NCBI RefSeq assembly: GCF_039555325.1
Contig: NZ_CP154608.1
Span: 1,984,001-2,048,000, forward strand
Direction: 5' to 3'
From: Sphingomicrobium sp. XHP0239
GTDB taxonomy: Bacteria > Pseudomonadota > Alphaproteobacteria > Sphingomonadales > Sphingomonadaceae
DNA: 64,000 nt
A program made the translations under genes and the position numbers. Of this stretch, positions 28,507 through 37,083 are shown one piece after another. The notes below the pieces were generated by a model, which was given only the letters and a program-made list of their open reading frames with translations, made no database searches and was not told where the DNA came from. How positions within the stretch are numbered: the first letter of the stretch is position 1; every line of letters begins with the position of its first letter.

Positions 28507-29375
28507 TCCGGATGCTTCGTTACCTCCTCGCCTGCCTCGTGCTGATCGCCAGCCCCGCCGCCGCCGAACCGACTCGCTTTTCGGTCGAAGTCGTGGGCGA
28601 GGGGTCCCGCGACGTCATCCTGATCCCCGGCCTGATGAGCCCGCGCACCGTGTGGGACGATCAGGTCGCGCAACTATCGGCCGACAACCGGTTGCACCTC
28701 GTCCAGATCAACGGATTCGGCGGCACCGATTCAGGCCCGAATGCCGACGGACCGGTGTTCGCCGGCGTCGTCGACGAACTGGCGGCCTATCTGGAAGACA
28801 ACGATCTTACCGACGTCGTGCTGATCGGTCACTCGCTCGGCGGGTTTGCGAGCCTCAACCTCGCACTCGATCGTCCGGATCGCGTCGACCGCGTGATGAT
28901 CGTCGATTCGCTGCCCTTTTTCTCGATCCTGATGGGTGCGCAGAATGCCGACGAAGCGGCGCCGCTGGCGGAACGGATGCGGGCCTATCTGCTCGCCCAA
29001 CCCACTCCCGAAGCGGGCGACTGCACTACGCCCAGTTTCAACGCCCAGTCGATGAGTCTCGATTTCGCGGGCCAGTGCAAGGTCGACGCTTTCACCGCCA
29101 GCGCCGATGCGACCGTCGCAGGACAATTGGTGTACGACCTCGCCACCACCGACGCGCGGCCCCGACTGGCCGACCTGAAGGTGCCTGTTACCGTGCTCTT
29201 TCCCTATTCCGAGCCGATGGCGCCGCTCGATCAGGTATCGCGGCTCTACCGGACGCAATATTCGGCCGCGGGCGAAAGGGTCACCTTTGTCCCGGTCGAT
29301 AACAGCCGGCATTTCGTCATGTTCGATGCGCCGGACGCCTTCGCTAGCGCGCTCGCCGACTTTCTCGCGGACTAG
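28503..29375 (+). CDS. Exported alpha/beta hydrolase
   Basis: 290 residues. An N-terminal signal peptide (MLRYLLACLVLIASPAAA) indicates export. The alpha/beta hydrolase core shows the oxyanion segment LIPGLMSPRTVW, the nucleophile elbow GHSLGGFASL with Ser near residue 115, and a late His in NSRHFVMFD. Two Cys pairs could form disulfides (DCTTPS and GQCKV). The substrate is unknown; an ester or lactone is plausible. It is the last gene of the overlapping XRE operon, an unusual partner for a repressor/membrane-protein pair. Confidence 0.85.
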   Translation: MIRMLRYLLACLVLIASPAAAEPTRFSVEVVGEGSRDVILIPGLMSPRTVWDDQVAQLSADNRLHLVQINGFGGTDSGPNADGPVFAGVVDELAAYLEDNDLTDVVLIGHSLGGFASLNLALDRPDRVDRVMIVDSLPFFSILMGAQNADEAAPLAERMRAYLLAQPTPEAGDCTTPSFNAQSMSLDFAGQCKVDAFTASADATVAGQLVYDLATTDARPRLADLKVPVTVLFPYSEPMAPLDQVSRLYRTQYSAAGERVTFVPVDNSRHFVMFDAPDAFASALADFLAD

Positions 29376-29408
29376 CCGACAGCGTGCGCACTTCCTAGGT
29401 GAAGGGGC

Positions 29409-30167
29409 ATGACCGACGAACAGCCCCCGATCCAGCATCTCGACCATGACGGTCGCCGCCTCGCCTATCGCCACCGCGAAGGTATCGGCGCGACCTACGT
29501 CTTCCTCCCCGGCTACGCGTCCGACATGGAAGGCGGAAAAGCCACCGCGATCGACGCCTATGCGGCGCGAGGCGGGCGCGGTTGCCTGCGGTTCGACTAT
29601 TCTGGGACGGGAGCGTCGGACGGCGATTTCGCCGACGGAACGCTGGACCGTTGGCTGGACGAAGTTCTGGCGATGATCGACTCGGTTGCGTCGGGGCCCG
29701 TCATTCTGATCGGCTCGTCGATGGGGGGCTGGCTGGCGCTGCTCGCGGCGCTGCGACGTCCGGACCGCGTCGCGGCCATCTTGGGGATCGCCGCCGCTCC
29801 CGATTTCACCGACTGGGGTTTTTCCGAGGAGGACAAACAGGTCATCGCTCGAGACGGCAGGCTCGAACGGCCCAGTGCCTACGACGACAGCGTCATGGTC
29901 ACGCACGAGGCGTTTCTGCGCTCGGGTGCGGACCTCATGCTACTGAACCGACCGATCGACTATCGGGGACCCGTGCGTTTCGTGCACGGCGAGGCCGACA
30001 CCGACGTTCCCGCCCGGATCGCGGCGGCCGCGCTGCAGCGGCTGACCAGCCCCGACGTTCAGCTTCGCCTCATCAAGGATAGCGGACATCGCCTGTCGCA
30101 GCCGTGGGAGATCGGCGCGATCCTCGGCGAGCTGCACGACCTCGATCAGATAGTGACGCAGAAATGA
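29409..30167 (+). CDS. Alpha/beta hydrolase (cytosolic)
   Basis: 252 residues without a signal peptide. Motifs: FLPGYASDMEG (oxyanion region), RFDYSGTGASDG, nucleophile elbow GSSMGGWLA, acid in HGEADTDVPA and catalytic His in DSGHRLSQP. It resembles the ABHD10-like/carboxylesterase group of alphaproteobacteria; the substrate is not known. It starts 33 bases after the exported hydrolase gene and overlaps the TPR gene by 4 bases. Confidence 0.88.
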   Translation: MTDEQPPIQHLDHDGRRLAYRHREGIGATYVFLPGYASDMEGGKATAIDAYAARGGRGCLRFDYSGTGASDGDFADGTLDRWLDEVLAMIDSVASGPVILIGSSMGGWLALLAALRRPDRVAAILGIAAAPDFTDWGFSEEDKQVIARDGRLERPSAYDDSVMVTHEAFLRSGADLMLLNRPIDYRGPVRFVHGEADTDVPARIAAAALQRLTSPDVQLRLIKDSGHRLSQPWEIGAILGELHDLDQIVTQK

Positions 30168-30832
30168 TCCTTTCCCTCATCGCCGCCCTGACACTCGCCG
30201 GACAGGAAGCCCCGCCCCTGCCGCCGGCCGTCTGTGCCGACAGCGAACGGGCCGCCGACCTCGAATGCAAGGCGCAGGCGGAGGTCCGCACCGGAAACTA
30301 CGGAGCGGCCGCCGCGCATTTCCTGACGATCGCGAACAATGCGACCGATCCCGGTGCCAAGGCGCGCGCCTATGCCGCCGCCGCGCCGCTCCTCTCGGTC
30401 GCGGGCGAGCTTGACCGTGCACAGGAAATTGCCGCCGCCGCGCTCGCATTCAATGCGTTGGGGCCGCAGCAGGCGGGGTGGACGATGATCGACCGGGCAC
30501 AGGCACTGTTCCGGCTCGACCGCGTCGCAGAGGCGGAAACGCAGTGGGCGAGAGCCGCCGAACTGATCGCGCCCGACCCCTATTACTGGTGGACCGGAGC
30601 CTCGATGGCGTTGCAGGCCGGCGATCTAGCCGCCGCGAACGAGCGGGTCGAAGCAGGCCTGGAACGGGCGGATGATGCCCCCGAACTGCACCTCCTGAAA
30701 GGGCAGATCAGACTGGCCGAGGGGGATACGACCGGGGCACGTGCCGCCTTTTCCGCCGCGGTCGAGGCGCAGCCCGGCCACGACGCGGCCCTTGCCGCCG
30801 CGCGGGCGCTTGCGGCATTGAACGCCGAATGA
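30164..30832 (+). CDS. TPR-repeat protein
   Basis: 222 residues, Ala-rich. After a short hydrophobic N-terminus (MILSLIAALTLAGQ, probably a signal peptide) there are about four helical TPR-like repeats with pairs such as NYGAAAAHFLTIANNA, ELDRAQEIAAAALAFN and DTTGARAAFSAAVEAQPG. It is a likely protein-interaction scaffold in the periplasm. It is coupled to both neighbours by 4-base overlaps, so it belongs to the hydrolase-glyoxalase operon, but its partner is unknown. Confidence 0.78.
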   Translation: MILSLIAALTLAGQEAPPLPPAVCADSERAADLECKAQAEVRTGNYGAAAAHFLTIANNATDPGAKARAYAAAAPLLSVAGELDRAQEIAAAALAFNALGPQQAGWTMIDRAQALFRLDRVAEAETQWARAAELIAPDPYYWWTGASMALQAGDLAAANERVEAGLERADDAPELHLLKGQIRLAEGDTTGARAAFSAAVEAQPGHDAALAAARALAALNAE

Positions 30833-31251
30833 CCGCCTATCTTCACGCCATGCTGCGCGTCGCCGACCCGGAAGCCACCGTCGATTTCTTCAAGCTGCTG
30901 GGCCTTGAGGAACGTCGGCGCCGCGATGTCGAGGCGGGCCGGTTCACGCTCGTCTTTCTCGGCGTTCCCGGCCAGGATGCGGAGATCGAACTGACCCACA
31001 ATTGGGACGGCGAGCCCGAAGGGCTGGGGGGCGGTCGCAACTTCGGCCACCTCGCCTTCCACGTCGACGATATCTACGCGACCTGCGAAACGCTGCGCGA
31101 TCATGGCGTGACCATCAATCGCCCGCCTCGCGATGGTCGCATGGCGTTCGTAAAAACCCCCGATGGCGTCTCGATCGAACTGCTCAACAAGTCGGGCGCC
31201 CTCGAACCTCGCGAACCATGGGCCTCGATGGAGAATGACGGCACATGGTAG
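30829..31251 (+). CDS. gloA: Lactoylglutathione lyase (glyoxalase I), VOC family
   Basis: 140 residues, glyoxalase I fold. The metal ligands of the family align to His6, Glu54, His74 and Glu117. Together with the next gene it forms a two-step methylglyoxal detoxification pathway: hemithioacetal to S-lactoylglutathione. Overlaps the TPR gene by 4 bases and gloB by 7. Confidence 0.9.
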   Translation: MTAYLHAMLRVADPEATVDFFKLLGLEERRRRDVEAGRFTLVFLGVPGQDAEIELTHNWDGEPEGLGGGRNFGHLAFHVDDIYATCETLRDHGVTINRPPRDGRMAFVKTPDGVSIELLNKSGALEPREPWASMENDGTW

Positions 31252-32003
31252 AAATGCGCGACGGCTACGAGATCGACCGCGCAGGACGGTTCGAGATTGC
31301 GTGCGTTCCGGCCTTCACCGACAATTATCACTGGCTGGCGAAGATCGGCGACACGGTCGCCGTCGTCGATCCGGGCGACGGGCAGGCCTGTCTCAAGGCC
31401 GCCGACGCGCTGGGCTGGCCGATCACCTACGTGCTCAACACGCACTGGCACCCCGATCATGTCGGTGGGAATCAGGCGGTCAAGGACGCGACCGATGCAC
31501 GGATCCTCGGCCCGGCGCCCGAGGCCGACAAGATCCCCGGGATCGATGTCGAACTGGACGAGGGCGATACCGCGACACTCGGTTCCGCCACGGCCGCCGT
31601 CTGGCACGTTCCGGGCCACACGCTCGGCCACATCGCATACCATTTCCCCGATGACGGGATCGTCTTTTGCGGCGACACGCTGTTCGCCATGGGATGCGGC
31701 AAATTGTTCGAGGGAACACCCGAACAGATGCACCGGTCGCTCCAGCGCTTCGGCGATCTGCCGGACGACACGCTGCTCTATTGCGCGCACGAATATACCG
31801 AGGCGAACGGTCGCTTCGCGCTCACCGCCGACCCCGACAACGACGCGATTCGGGAACGACAGGCCAGGGTCGAGACGATGCGCGCGGAGGATAGACGCAC
31901 CGTCCCCACCACCGTGAAGGACGAAAAGGCCACCAATGTCTTCCTGCGCGCGCCCGACCCGTTCACGCTGGGGAAACTTCGGGCGGCCAAGGATCGTTTC
32001 TAG
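31245..32003 (+). CDS. gloB: Hydroxyacylglutathione hydrolase (glyoxalase II)
   Basis: 252 residues, metallo-beta-lactamase fold with the metal motif THWHPDH (His67, His69, Asp71, His72), the VPGHTLGHIAYHF segment, FCGDTLFAMGCGKLFEG and a C-terminal substrate-binding domain (KATNVFLRAPDPF). It hydrolyses S-lactoylglutathione to lactate and glutathione. A second in-frame ATG at 31254 would shorten it by three residues. Confidence 0.94.
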   Translation: MVEMRDGYEIDRAGRFEIACVPAFTDNYHWLAKIGDTVAVVDPGDGQACLKAADALGWPITYVLNTHWHPDHVGGNQAVKDATDARILGPAPEADKIPGIDVELDEGDTATLGSATAAVWHVPGHTLGHIAYHFPDDGIVFCGDTLFAMGCGKLFEGTPEQMHRSLQRFGDLPDDTLLYCAHEYTEANGRFALTADPDNDAIRERQARVETMRAEDRRTVPTTVKDEKATNVFLRAPDPFTLGKLRAAKDRF

Positions 32004-32006
32004 GGA

Positions 32007-32054
32007 CAGTGACCAATCAAGGGCCATCAACAGTGACCAATCAAGGGCCATCAA
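32007..32054. repeat. Perfect 24-bp tandem duplication
   Basis: CAGTGACCAATCAAGGGCCATCAA occurs twice, back to back, at 32007-32030 and 32031-32054, between gloB and the lipoprotein gene and ending 13 bases before the latter's start. No third copy. It places a duplicated leader in front of the lipoprotein gene. Confidence 0.95.
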
Positions 32055-32067
32055 GAGGAACAGACCG

Positions 32068-32472
32068 ATGAAAGCTTTTCTGACACTCCCCGCCGCCCTT
32101 CTCGTCGTCGCCTGCGCGACCGGCCCCGAGGCCGACTACGCGATGACCGCCGAGGACCGCGCCGAACTGGACCGCGAACTCGAAGGCTATGTCGCCGAAG
32201 CGCCCGAGAACTGCCTCGACATCCGCTTCGTCAACAACAGCCGCACGATCGACGAGCGCACGGTGGTCTATCGCGAAGGCAACCGTAAGTATCTTACGAC
32301 CTTCGACGATCGCTGCCCCGCGCTCGACCGCCTGGGCGAGGCGCTCGTCTTCCGCACCTTCGCGGGACGCGTCTGCGACGTCGATATCATTCAGACGGTG
32401 GATACCCAGACGGGCATCCAGAGCGGCGCTTGCAGCATCGACACGATCACGCCCTATCGCCGCGTTGATTAA
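32068..32472 (+). CDS. DUF6491-like lipoprotein
   Basis: 134 residues. A lipobox (LLVVAC near residue 16) predicts a lipid-anchored protein. The mature part has four Cys residues that could form disulfides (NCLDIRF, RCPALDR, VCDVDII and GACSID), matching the conserved spacing of the DUF6491 family seen in sphingomonads. Function unknown. AGGAA precedes the ATG; the leader contains a 24-bp tandem duplication. Convergent with fadD. Confidence 0.82.
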   Translation: MKAFLTLPAALLVVACATGPEADYAMTAEDRAELDRELEGYVAEAPENCLDIRFVNNSRTIDERTVVYREGNRKYLTTFDDRCPALDRLGEALVFRTFAGRVCDVDIIQTVDTQTGIQSGACSIDTITPYRRVD

Positions 32473-32485
32473 GGGGTAGGCCCGC

Positions 32486-34252
32486 CTAGCGCCGGTAGAG
32501 CTTGCTCAGGCGCTCGTCGTACACCGCCTTGATCTTGTGACGCCGGATGCTCTGCTTCGGCGTCAACATCTCGTTGTCGACCGTGAAGGGTTCGTCGGCG
32601 ATCACGAACCGGCGAACCTTCTCGATGACCGACAGGTCGTTGTTGACCCGATCGACCGCGGCGCCGACCGCCTTGCGGATCTGCTCTTCGTCCATCCCGG
32701 CGCTGGCTTCCACATCGGGCACGATCAGCGCGACGATGTAGGGGCGATTGTCGCCATAAACCATCGCCTGCCCGACGATCGGCTCGAGCGTGAGCAGCCC
32801 TTCGACCCGCTGAGGCGCGACATTGTCGCCCTTGTCGAGGACGATCAGGTCCTTCTTGCGGTCGGTGATGACGATCCGGCCCTTTTCGTCGAGATGGCCG
32901 ACGTCGCCCGTGAGGAGCCATCCGTCCTTGTCGAGCACCTTCTCGGTGTCCGACTTGTTGCGCCAGTAACCCTGCATGACGAGTTCGCCCTTCACGCAGA
33001 TCTCGCCGTCCTCGGCGATGCGCACTTCGGTGTTCTTCAGCGGCGGACCGACGGTTTCCATGCGCACGCCCGCACGCGGGCGGTTGCAGCTGATGACGGG
33101 GCCGCTTTCGGTCTGGCCGTAGCCTTGGAGCAAGGTGATGCCCATCGCCTGGAAGAACAGCCCCACGTCGGGGGTGAGCGGCGCGCCACCCGATACCATC
33201 GCCTTGTTGTGGCCGCCGAACTTCTCGCGCACCTTCTTGCGCAGCGTCATGCCGATGATCTTGTCCATCAGATAGTCGCCGGGGCTGTATTTGCCTTCGT
33301 AGCGCCGGGTCGCGATCGCCACCGCCTTGTCGAGCAGGAACTTGGGCAATCCGCCCTCCTTCTCGATCGTCTTGAGCATACGGGACCGGAGCATCTCGAA
33401 CAGGCGCGGGACGACCACCATGATGGTGGGCTTCGTTTCCTCGATGTTGCTCGCCAGCTTCTCGATGCTTTCGGCGTAATAGATGTGCGCGCCGAGTCCG
33501 ACGGGGAAATGCTGGCCGCCGGTATGTTCGTAGGCGTGGCTGGCGGGCAGGAACGACAGAAAGCGCTCTTCCTCGTCCCAACCGAAATCGTTGGCGATGA
33601 CATCGACGCAGCCTTCGACATTGTGGAGCACCATGCCGTGATGCTGCATGACGCCGCGCGGCGCACCGCCGGTGCCCGACGTGTAGATGATGCAGGCGAG
33701 ATCCTGCCGCCCGACGCTCGCCGCTTCGTTCTCGAACTTCTCGACGCTGGCGGCGGTCGCGACGATCTCGTCCCAATGGTGGAAACGTGCGACGTCGGGA
33801 GACTGGCCGGTGATGATGTCGTCGATCGAGATCATGTGGTGGCACTGGCTCTCGAACAGCACGGCGGGGATGAGCGGTTCGGCCAGCTTCTGCGTCGAGA
33901 CGATCACCGCCCGCGCGCCGGAATTGCCGAGGATGTGCTGGTGATCGCGGGTCGTATTGGTGGTGTAGGTCGGCACCGAGATGGCACCCGCGGCCATGAT
34001 GCCGAGATCGGCGATCAGCCATTCGGGACGATTTTCGGACACCAGCATGACGCGGTCGCCCTTCTCGATCCCGAGGTCGCGCAGCCCTTGTGCAAGACCC
34101 ACGACCTGCCGTGCCGCCTGCGCCCAGGTGATCGAGGTCCAGTCGCCGTCCTTCTTCGACCACAGGAAGGGCCGGTCGCCGTTCTCCCGCGCACGCGTGA
34201 AGAACATTGTGACGAGATTGGAGAAATGTTCGAGCTGGGTTCGGCGGCTCAT
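32486..34252 (-). CDS. fadD: Long-chain acyl-CoA synthetase (AMP-dependent)
   Basis: 588 residues. ANL-superfamily motifs: a phosphate-binding loop YTSGTGGAPRGV (the usual Lys is Arg), the adenylate motif GYGQTESGPV and the hinge DRKKDLIVLDKGDNV. It activates fatty acids to acyl-CoA at the inner membrane. The start ATG 34252 overlaps the ggt stop by 4 bases and has AGGAG about 10 bases upstream; the longer frame reaches into ggt. Transcribed with ggt and pyrD upstream. Confidence 0.93.
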   Translation of the reverse strand: MSRRTQLEHFSNLVTMFFTRARENGDRPFLWSKKDGDWTSITWAQAARQVVGLAQGLRDLGIEKGDRVMLVSENRPEWLIADLGIMAAGAISVPTYTTNTTRDHQHILGNSGARAVIVSTQKLAEPLIPAVLFESQCHHMISIDDIITGQSPDVARFHHWDEIVATAASVEKFENEAASVGRQDLACIIYTSGTGGAPRGVMQHHGMVLHNVEGCVDVIANDFGWDEEERFLSFLPASHAYEHTGGQHFPVGLGAHIYYAESIEKLASNIEETKPTIMVVVPRLFEMLRSRMLKTIEKEGGLPKFLLDKAVAIATRRYEGKYSPGDYLMDKIIGMTLRKKVREKFGGHNKAMVSGGAPLTPDVGLFFQAMGITLLQGYGQTESGPVISCNRPRAGVRMETVGPPLKNTEVRIAEDGEICVKGELVMQGYWRNKSDTEKVLDKDGWLLTGDVGHLDEKGRIVITDRKKDLIVLDKGDNVAPQRVEGLLTLEPIVGQAMVYGDNRPYIVALIVPDVEASAGMDEEQIRKAVGAAVDRVNNDLSVIEKVRRFVIADEPFTVDNEMLTPKQSIRRHKIKAVYDERLSKLYRR

Positions 34253-35961
34253 GGCGCTTGCACTCCTCTCACGTCCTTTTCGGTCCGCGGGTCGAAGGCG
34301 GCGACCCATCGACCGTCGATCCGGTGGACGGCGTTGGCCTTGAAGCGCGGGGAGATCACCCGGACACCCTGATGCCCCCGGGCGGTGAGGTTCGCGGCGA
34401 GCGCTTCGGCCCCCGGATGTTCCTCGACCATCACATAATCGTCGCCCGGCGCGTAGAGATTGGGCAGCGCGATCGCCTCCGCTGCCGTCAGTCCGAAATC
34501 GACGACCCCGATGATGTTCTTGGCGGTCTGAACGATGATGGTGGCTCCGCCCGCCGCGCCGATGCCGAGGAGCGGCGATCCGTCGGGGGCGAAGACGATT
34601 GCGGGGCTCATCGAGGAACGCGGGCGCTTGCCCGGCTGAACGCGATTGGCCGCCAGGACGCCGCCGGGGCCGATGGGGTCGAAGCTGAAATCCGTGAGCT
34701 CGTTGTTGAGGTAATAGCCCCCGACGAACAGGCCCGATCCGAACGCGCTTTCGATCGTCGACGTATAGCTGACGACATTGCCGTCACCGTCGGCGATCGC
34801 GAAATGGCTGGTCCCGCTTTCGCGCGGTTCCTGACCGTATGCGGTCGCCACGTTGCCGGGTGGATAGCCGGCGGTCGCCTCGCTCATCGCGCGGTCGATT
34901 GCGATCCGCTGCGCACGGGTCGCGAGATAGGTCGTGTCGTAAAGGCCGGGAGTCGGGATCGGCACGAAATCGTGATCGCCGAGGTAGGCGCCGCGATCGG
35001 CGAACGCGAGGCGCGTGGCTTCGGCGAACAGATGCCAGAAGTCCGGATCCTCCGGGCCCATCGCGGCCACGTCGAAATTCTCGAGCAGACCGAGGATCTG
35101 GAGCACCGTGGTCGCACCCGAGGACGGCGGACCCATCGAGCAGACGCGGTGACCGCGATACTCCCCGCACTGGGGCAGGCGTTCCTTGGCGCGATAGCCC
35201 TCGATGTCGGCGAGCGACATCGGTGCGGGTGCCACCTGCGCCATCGCCACCGCGTCGCGCACTTCCTCGGCGTTGCGTCCTGAATAGAAGGCGTTGGGGC
35301 CAAGCTCTGCAATCCGCTCGAGCGTCGCGGCAAGGCGTGGATTGACGAGGCGCGTGCCCACGGGTTTCGGCGTGTCGCCGTCGTAGTAGATCGCCCGCGC
35401 CCGATCGGTCAGCGGCGCGGTGGGGGATCCGTCGAGCATACCGTGCAGCCGATTGGTCATCGGCCAGCCGTCCCGCGCCAGTTCGATCGCCGGGCCGAAC
35501 AGCTCCGCCCACTCGAGCTTTCCGTACCGCTCGTGCACCATCGCGGCGAGCGCGATGTTACCGGGAACGCCCACGCTCTTTCCACCGGGGACGACCTCGC
35601 GAAAACCGACGGGTTCGCCATCCTCGTTCAGGAACCAGTTTTCGTCCGCCGCCATCGGGGCGGTCTCGCGGCCGTCATAGCTGGTCGTCCGTCCGTTGGC
35701 GGCGTGGTGCAGCATGAAGCCGCCTCCGCCGATGCCCGACGATTGGGGCTCGACCACCGTGAGCGCGAGCATGACCGCGATCGCCGCATCGGTGGCGCTT
35801 CCGCCGCGCGCCAGCATCGCTTCGCCCGCCGCGGTGGCGCGCGGTTCGGCGCTCGACACGGCGCCGGCGGCGATGACGGGGGCGGGAGCGACGGCAGGTC
35901 GCTCGGGCGTGGAACAGCTGGCGAGCAATAAAGCGGCGAGCGGAAAAAGGAGACGCGGCAT
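34249..35961 (-). CDS. ggt: Gamma-glutamyltransferase
   Basis: 570 residues with an N-terminal lipoprotein-type signal (LLFPLAALLLASC). The proenzyme cleaves itself at the catalytic Thr384 in GTSHFAIADGDGN, exposing it as the N-terminus of the small subunit. Family motifs: GGSATDAAIA, GIGGGGFMLHH, PPSSGATTVLQ and DPIGPGGVLAANR-type turn. It hydrolyses glutathione gamma-glutamyl bonds outside the cytosol. The start was set at the signal peptide, 10 bases after pyrD's stop codon; the longer frame overlaps pyrD. Confidence 0.92.
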   Translation of the reverse strand: MPRLLFPLAALLLASCSTPERPAVAPAPVIAAGAVSSAEPRATAAGEAMLARGGSATDAAIAVMLALTVVEPQSSGIGGGGFMLHHAANGRTTSYDGRETAPMAADENWFLNEDGEPVGFREVVPGGKSVGVPGNIALAAMVHERYGKLEWAELFGPAIELARDGWPMTNRLHGMLDGSPTAPLTDRARAIYYDGDTPKPVGTRLVNPRLAATLERIAELGPNAFYSGRNAEEVRDAVAMAQVAPAPMSLADIEGYRAKERLPQCGEYRGHRVCSMGPPSSGATTVLQILGLLENFDVAAMGPEDPDFWHLFAEATRLAFADRGAYLGDHDFVPIPTPGLYDTTYLATRAQRIAIDRAMSEATAGYPPGNVATAYGQEPRESGTSHFAIADGDGNVVSYTSTIESAFGSGLFVGGYYLNNELTDFSFDPIGPGGVLAANRVQPGKRPRSSMSPAIVFAPDGSPLLGIGAAGGATIIVQTAKNIIGVVDFGLTAAEAIALPNLYAPGDDYVMVEEHPGAEALAANLTARGHQGVRVISPRFKANAVHRIDGRWVAAFDPRTEKDVRGVQAP

Positions 35962-35971
35962 GGCCGTTGGG

Positions 35972-37006
35972 CTACTCGCTTCCGATGAGGTCGGCAATAT
36001 TGTCGATCCCCTCGGCCTCCAGCCGCAGCGCCAATCCGCGCGCCAGCCGCATCGCCAGGCCGGGCCCTTCGTAGACCAGCGCGGTGTAGATCTGCACCAG
36101 GCTCGCGCCCGCCCGGATCCGCTGCCAGACATCATCGACGGTCGCGATCCCGCCCGCGGCGATGAGTGGCAGGCGACCTTCCGTCGCGCTTCGGAAATCG
36201 CGTAATGCCGCCATCGCGCGGTCACCGAGGGGTGCACCCGACAGTCCACCCGTTTGGTAGGCCATGGGTGATCGCAGATCGTCGGGACGATGGATGGTGG
36301 TGTTGGAGATGACCAACGCATCCACCCCCTCGCGCATCGCCACATCGGCGATCGCGGCGGCGTCGCCATCCTCGAGATCGGGGGCGACCTTCAGAAAAAC
36401 GGGCGGGCCGCCCGCGCCGCGCGCGCCGCGCACGGTTGCCAGCAGGTGCGCCAGCGCACCGGGATCCTGCAGCTGGCGAAGCCCGGGCGTATTGGGCGAG
36501 GAGATATTGACGGTCAGATAGTCCGCATAGCGGCTCATCGCCACGACGCCGCGGCGATAGTCGGCGATGCGATCCTCGCTGTCCTTGTTGGCACCGATAT
36601 TGATGCCGACGATCCCGCGCCGCGCATCGCGCCGGCTCAGGCGATGGCGTGCCTCTTCCTGCCCGTCGTTGTTGAAGCCCATGCGGTTGATCACCGCCCG
36701 ATCGTGGGGCAGGCGGAACAGCCGCGGCTTGGGATTCCCTTCCTGCGCGAGCGGGGTGAGGGTGCCGACCTCGACGAAGCCGAAACCCAGACCCAGCATC
36801 GCGTCGTGCACTTCAGCATTCTTGTCGAACCCTGCGGCAAGGCCGATGGGGTTGGGAAAGTGCAGCCCTGCGACATCCTGTCCCAGCGCCGACGCGAATT
36901 GCGGCACTTGTCGATCGGGCAGCGCCTTCAGCGCGTTGATGGTGGCGCGGTGGGCGCGTTCGGCGTCGAGCCGGAAGACGAGTGGCCGCAGCAGCGAATA
37001 GATCAT
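35972..37006 (-). CDS. pyrD: Dihydroorotate dehydrogenase (quinone), class 2
   Basis: 344 residues. FMN-binding and catalytic segments: AAGFDKNAEV, NRMGFNNDG, NISSPNTPGLR with the class 2 catalytic Ser, FLKVAPDLE and SNTTIHRP. The N-terminal helical extension (YSLLRPLVFRLDAERAH) interacts with the membrane. It oxidises dihydroorotate in pyrimidine synthesis. ATG 37006 fits the family N-terminus. Confidence 0.96.
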   Translation of the reverse strand: MIYSLLRPLVFRLDAERAHRATINALKALPDRQVPQFASALGQDVAGLHFPNPIGLAAGFDKNAEVHDAMLGLGFGFVEVGTLTPLAQEGNPKPRLFRLPHDRAVINRMGFNNDGQEEARHRLSRRDARRGIVGINIGANKDSEDRIADYRRGVVAMSRYADYLTVNISSPNTPGLRQLQDPGALAHLLATVRGARGAGGPPVFLKVAPDLEDGDAAAIADVAMREGVDALVISNTTIHRPDDLRSPMAYQTGGLSGAPLGDRAMAALRDFRSATEGRLPLIAAGGIATVDDVWQRIRAGASLVQIYTALVYEGPGLAMRLARGLALRLEAEGIDNIADLIGSE

Positions 37007-37083
37007 TCCCCGCCCTAGCGCGGGCGCTTCGGCGCGGGCAAGGTCGCGAGCAACCGTGATTCGTCCCAACAGGAGCTTCGTCC

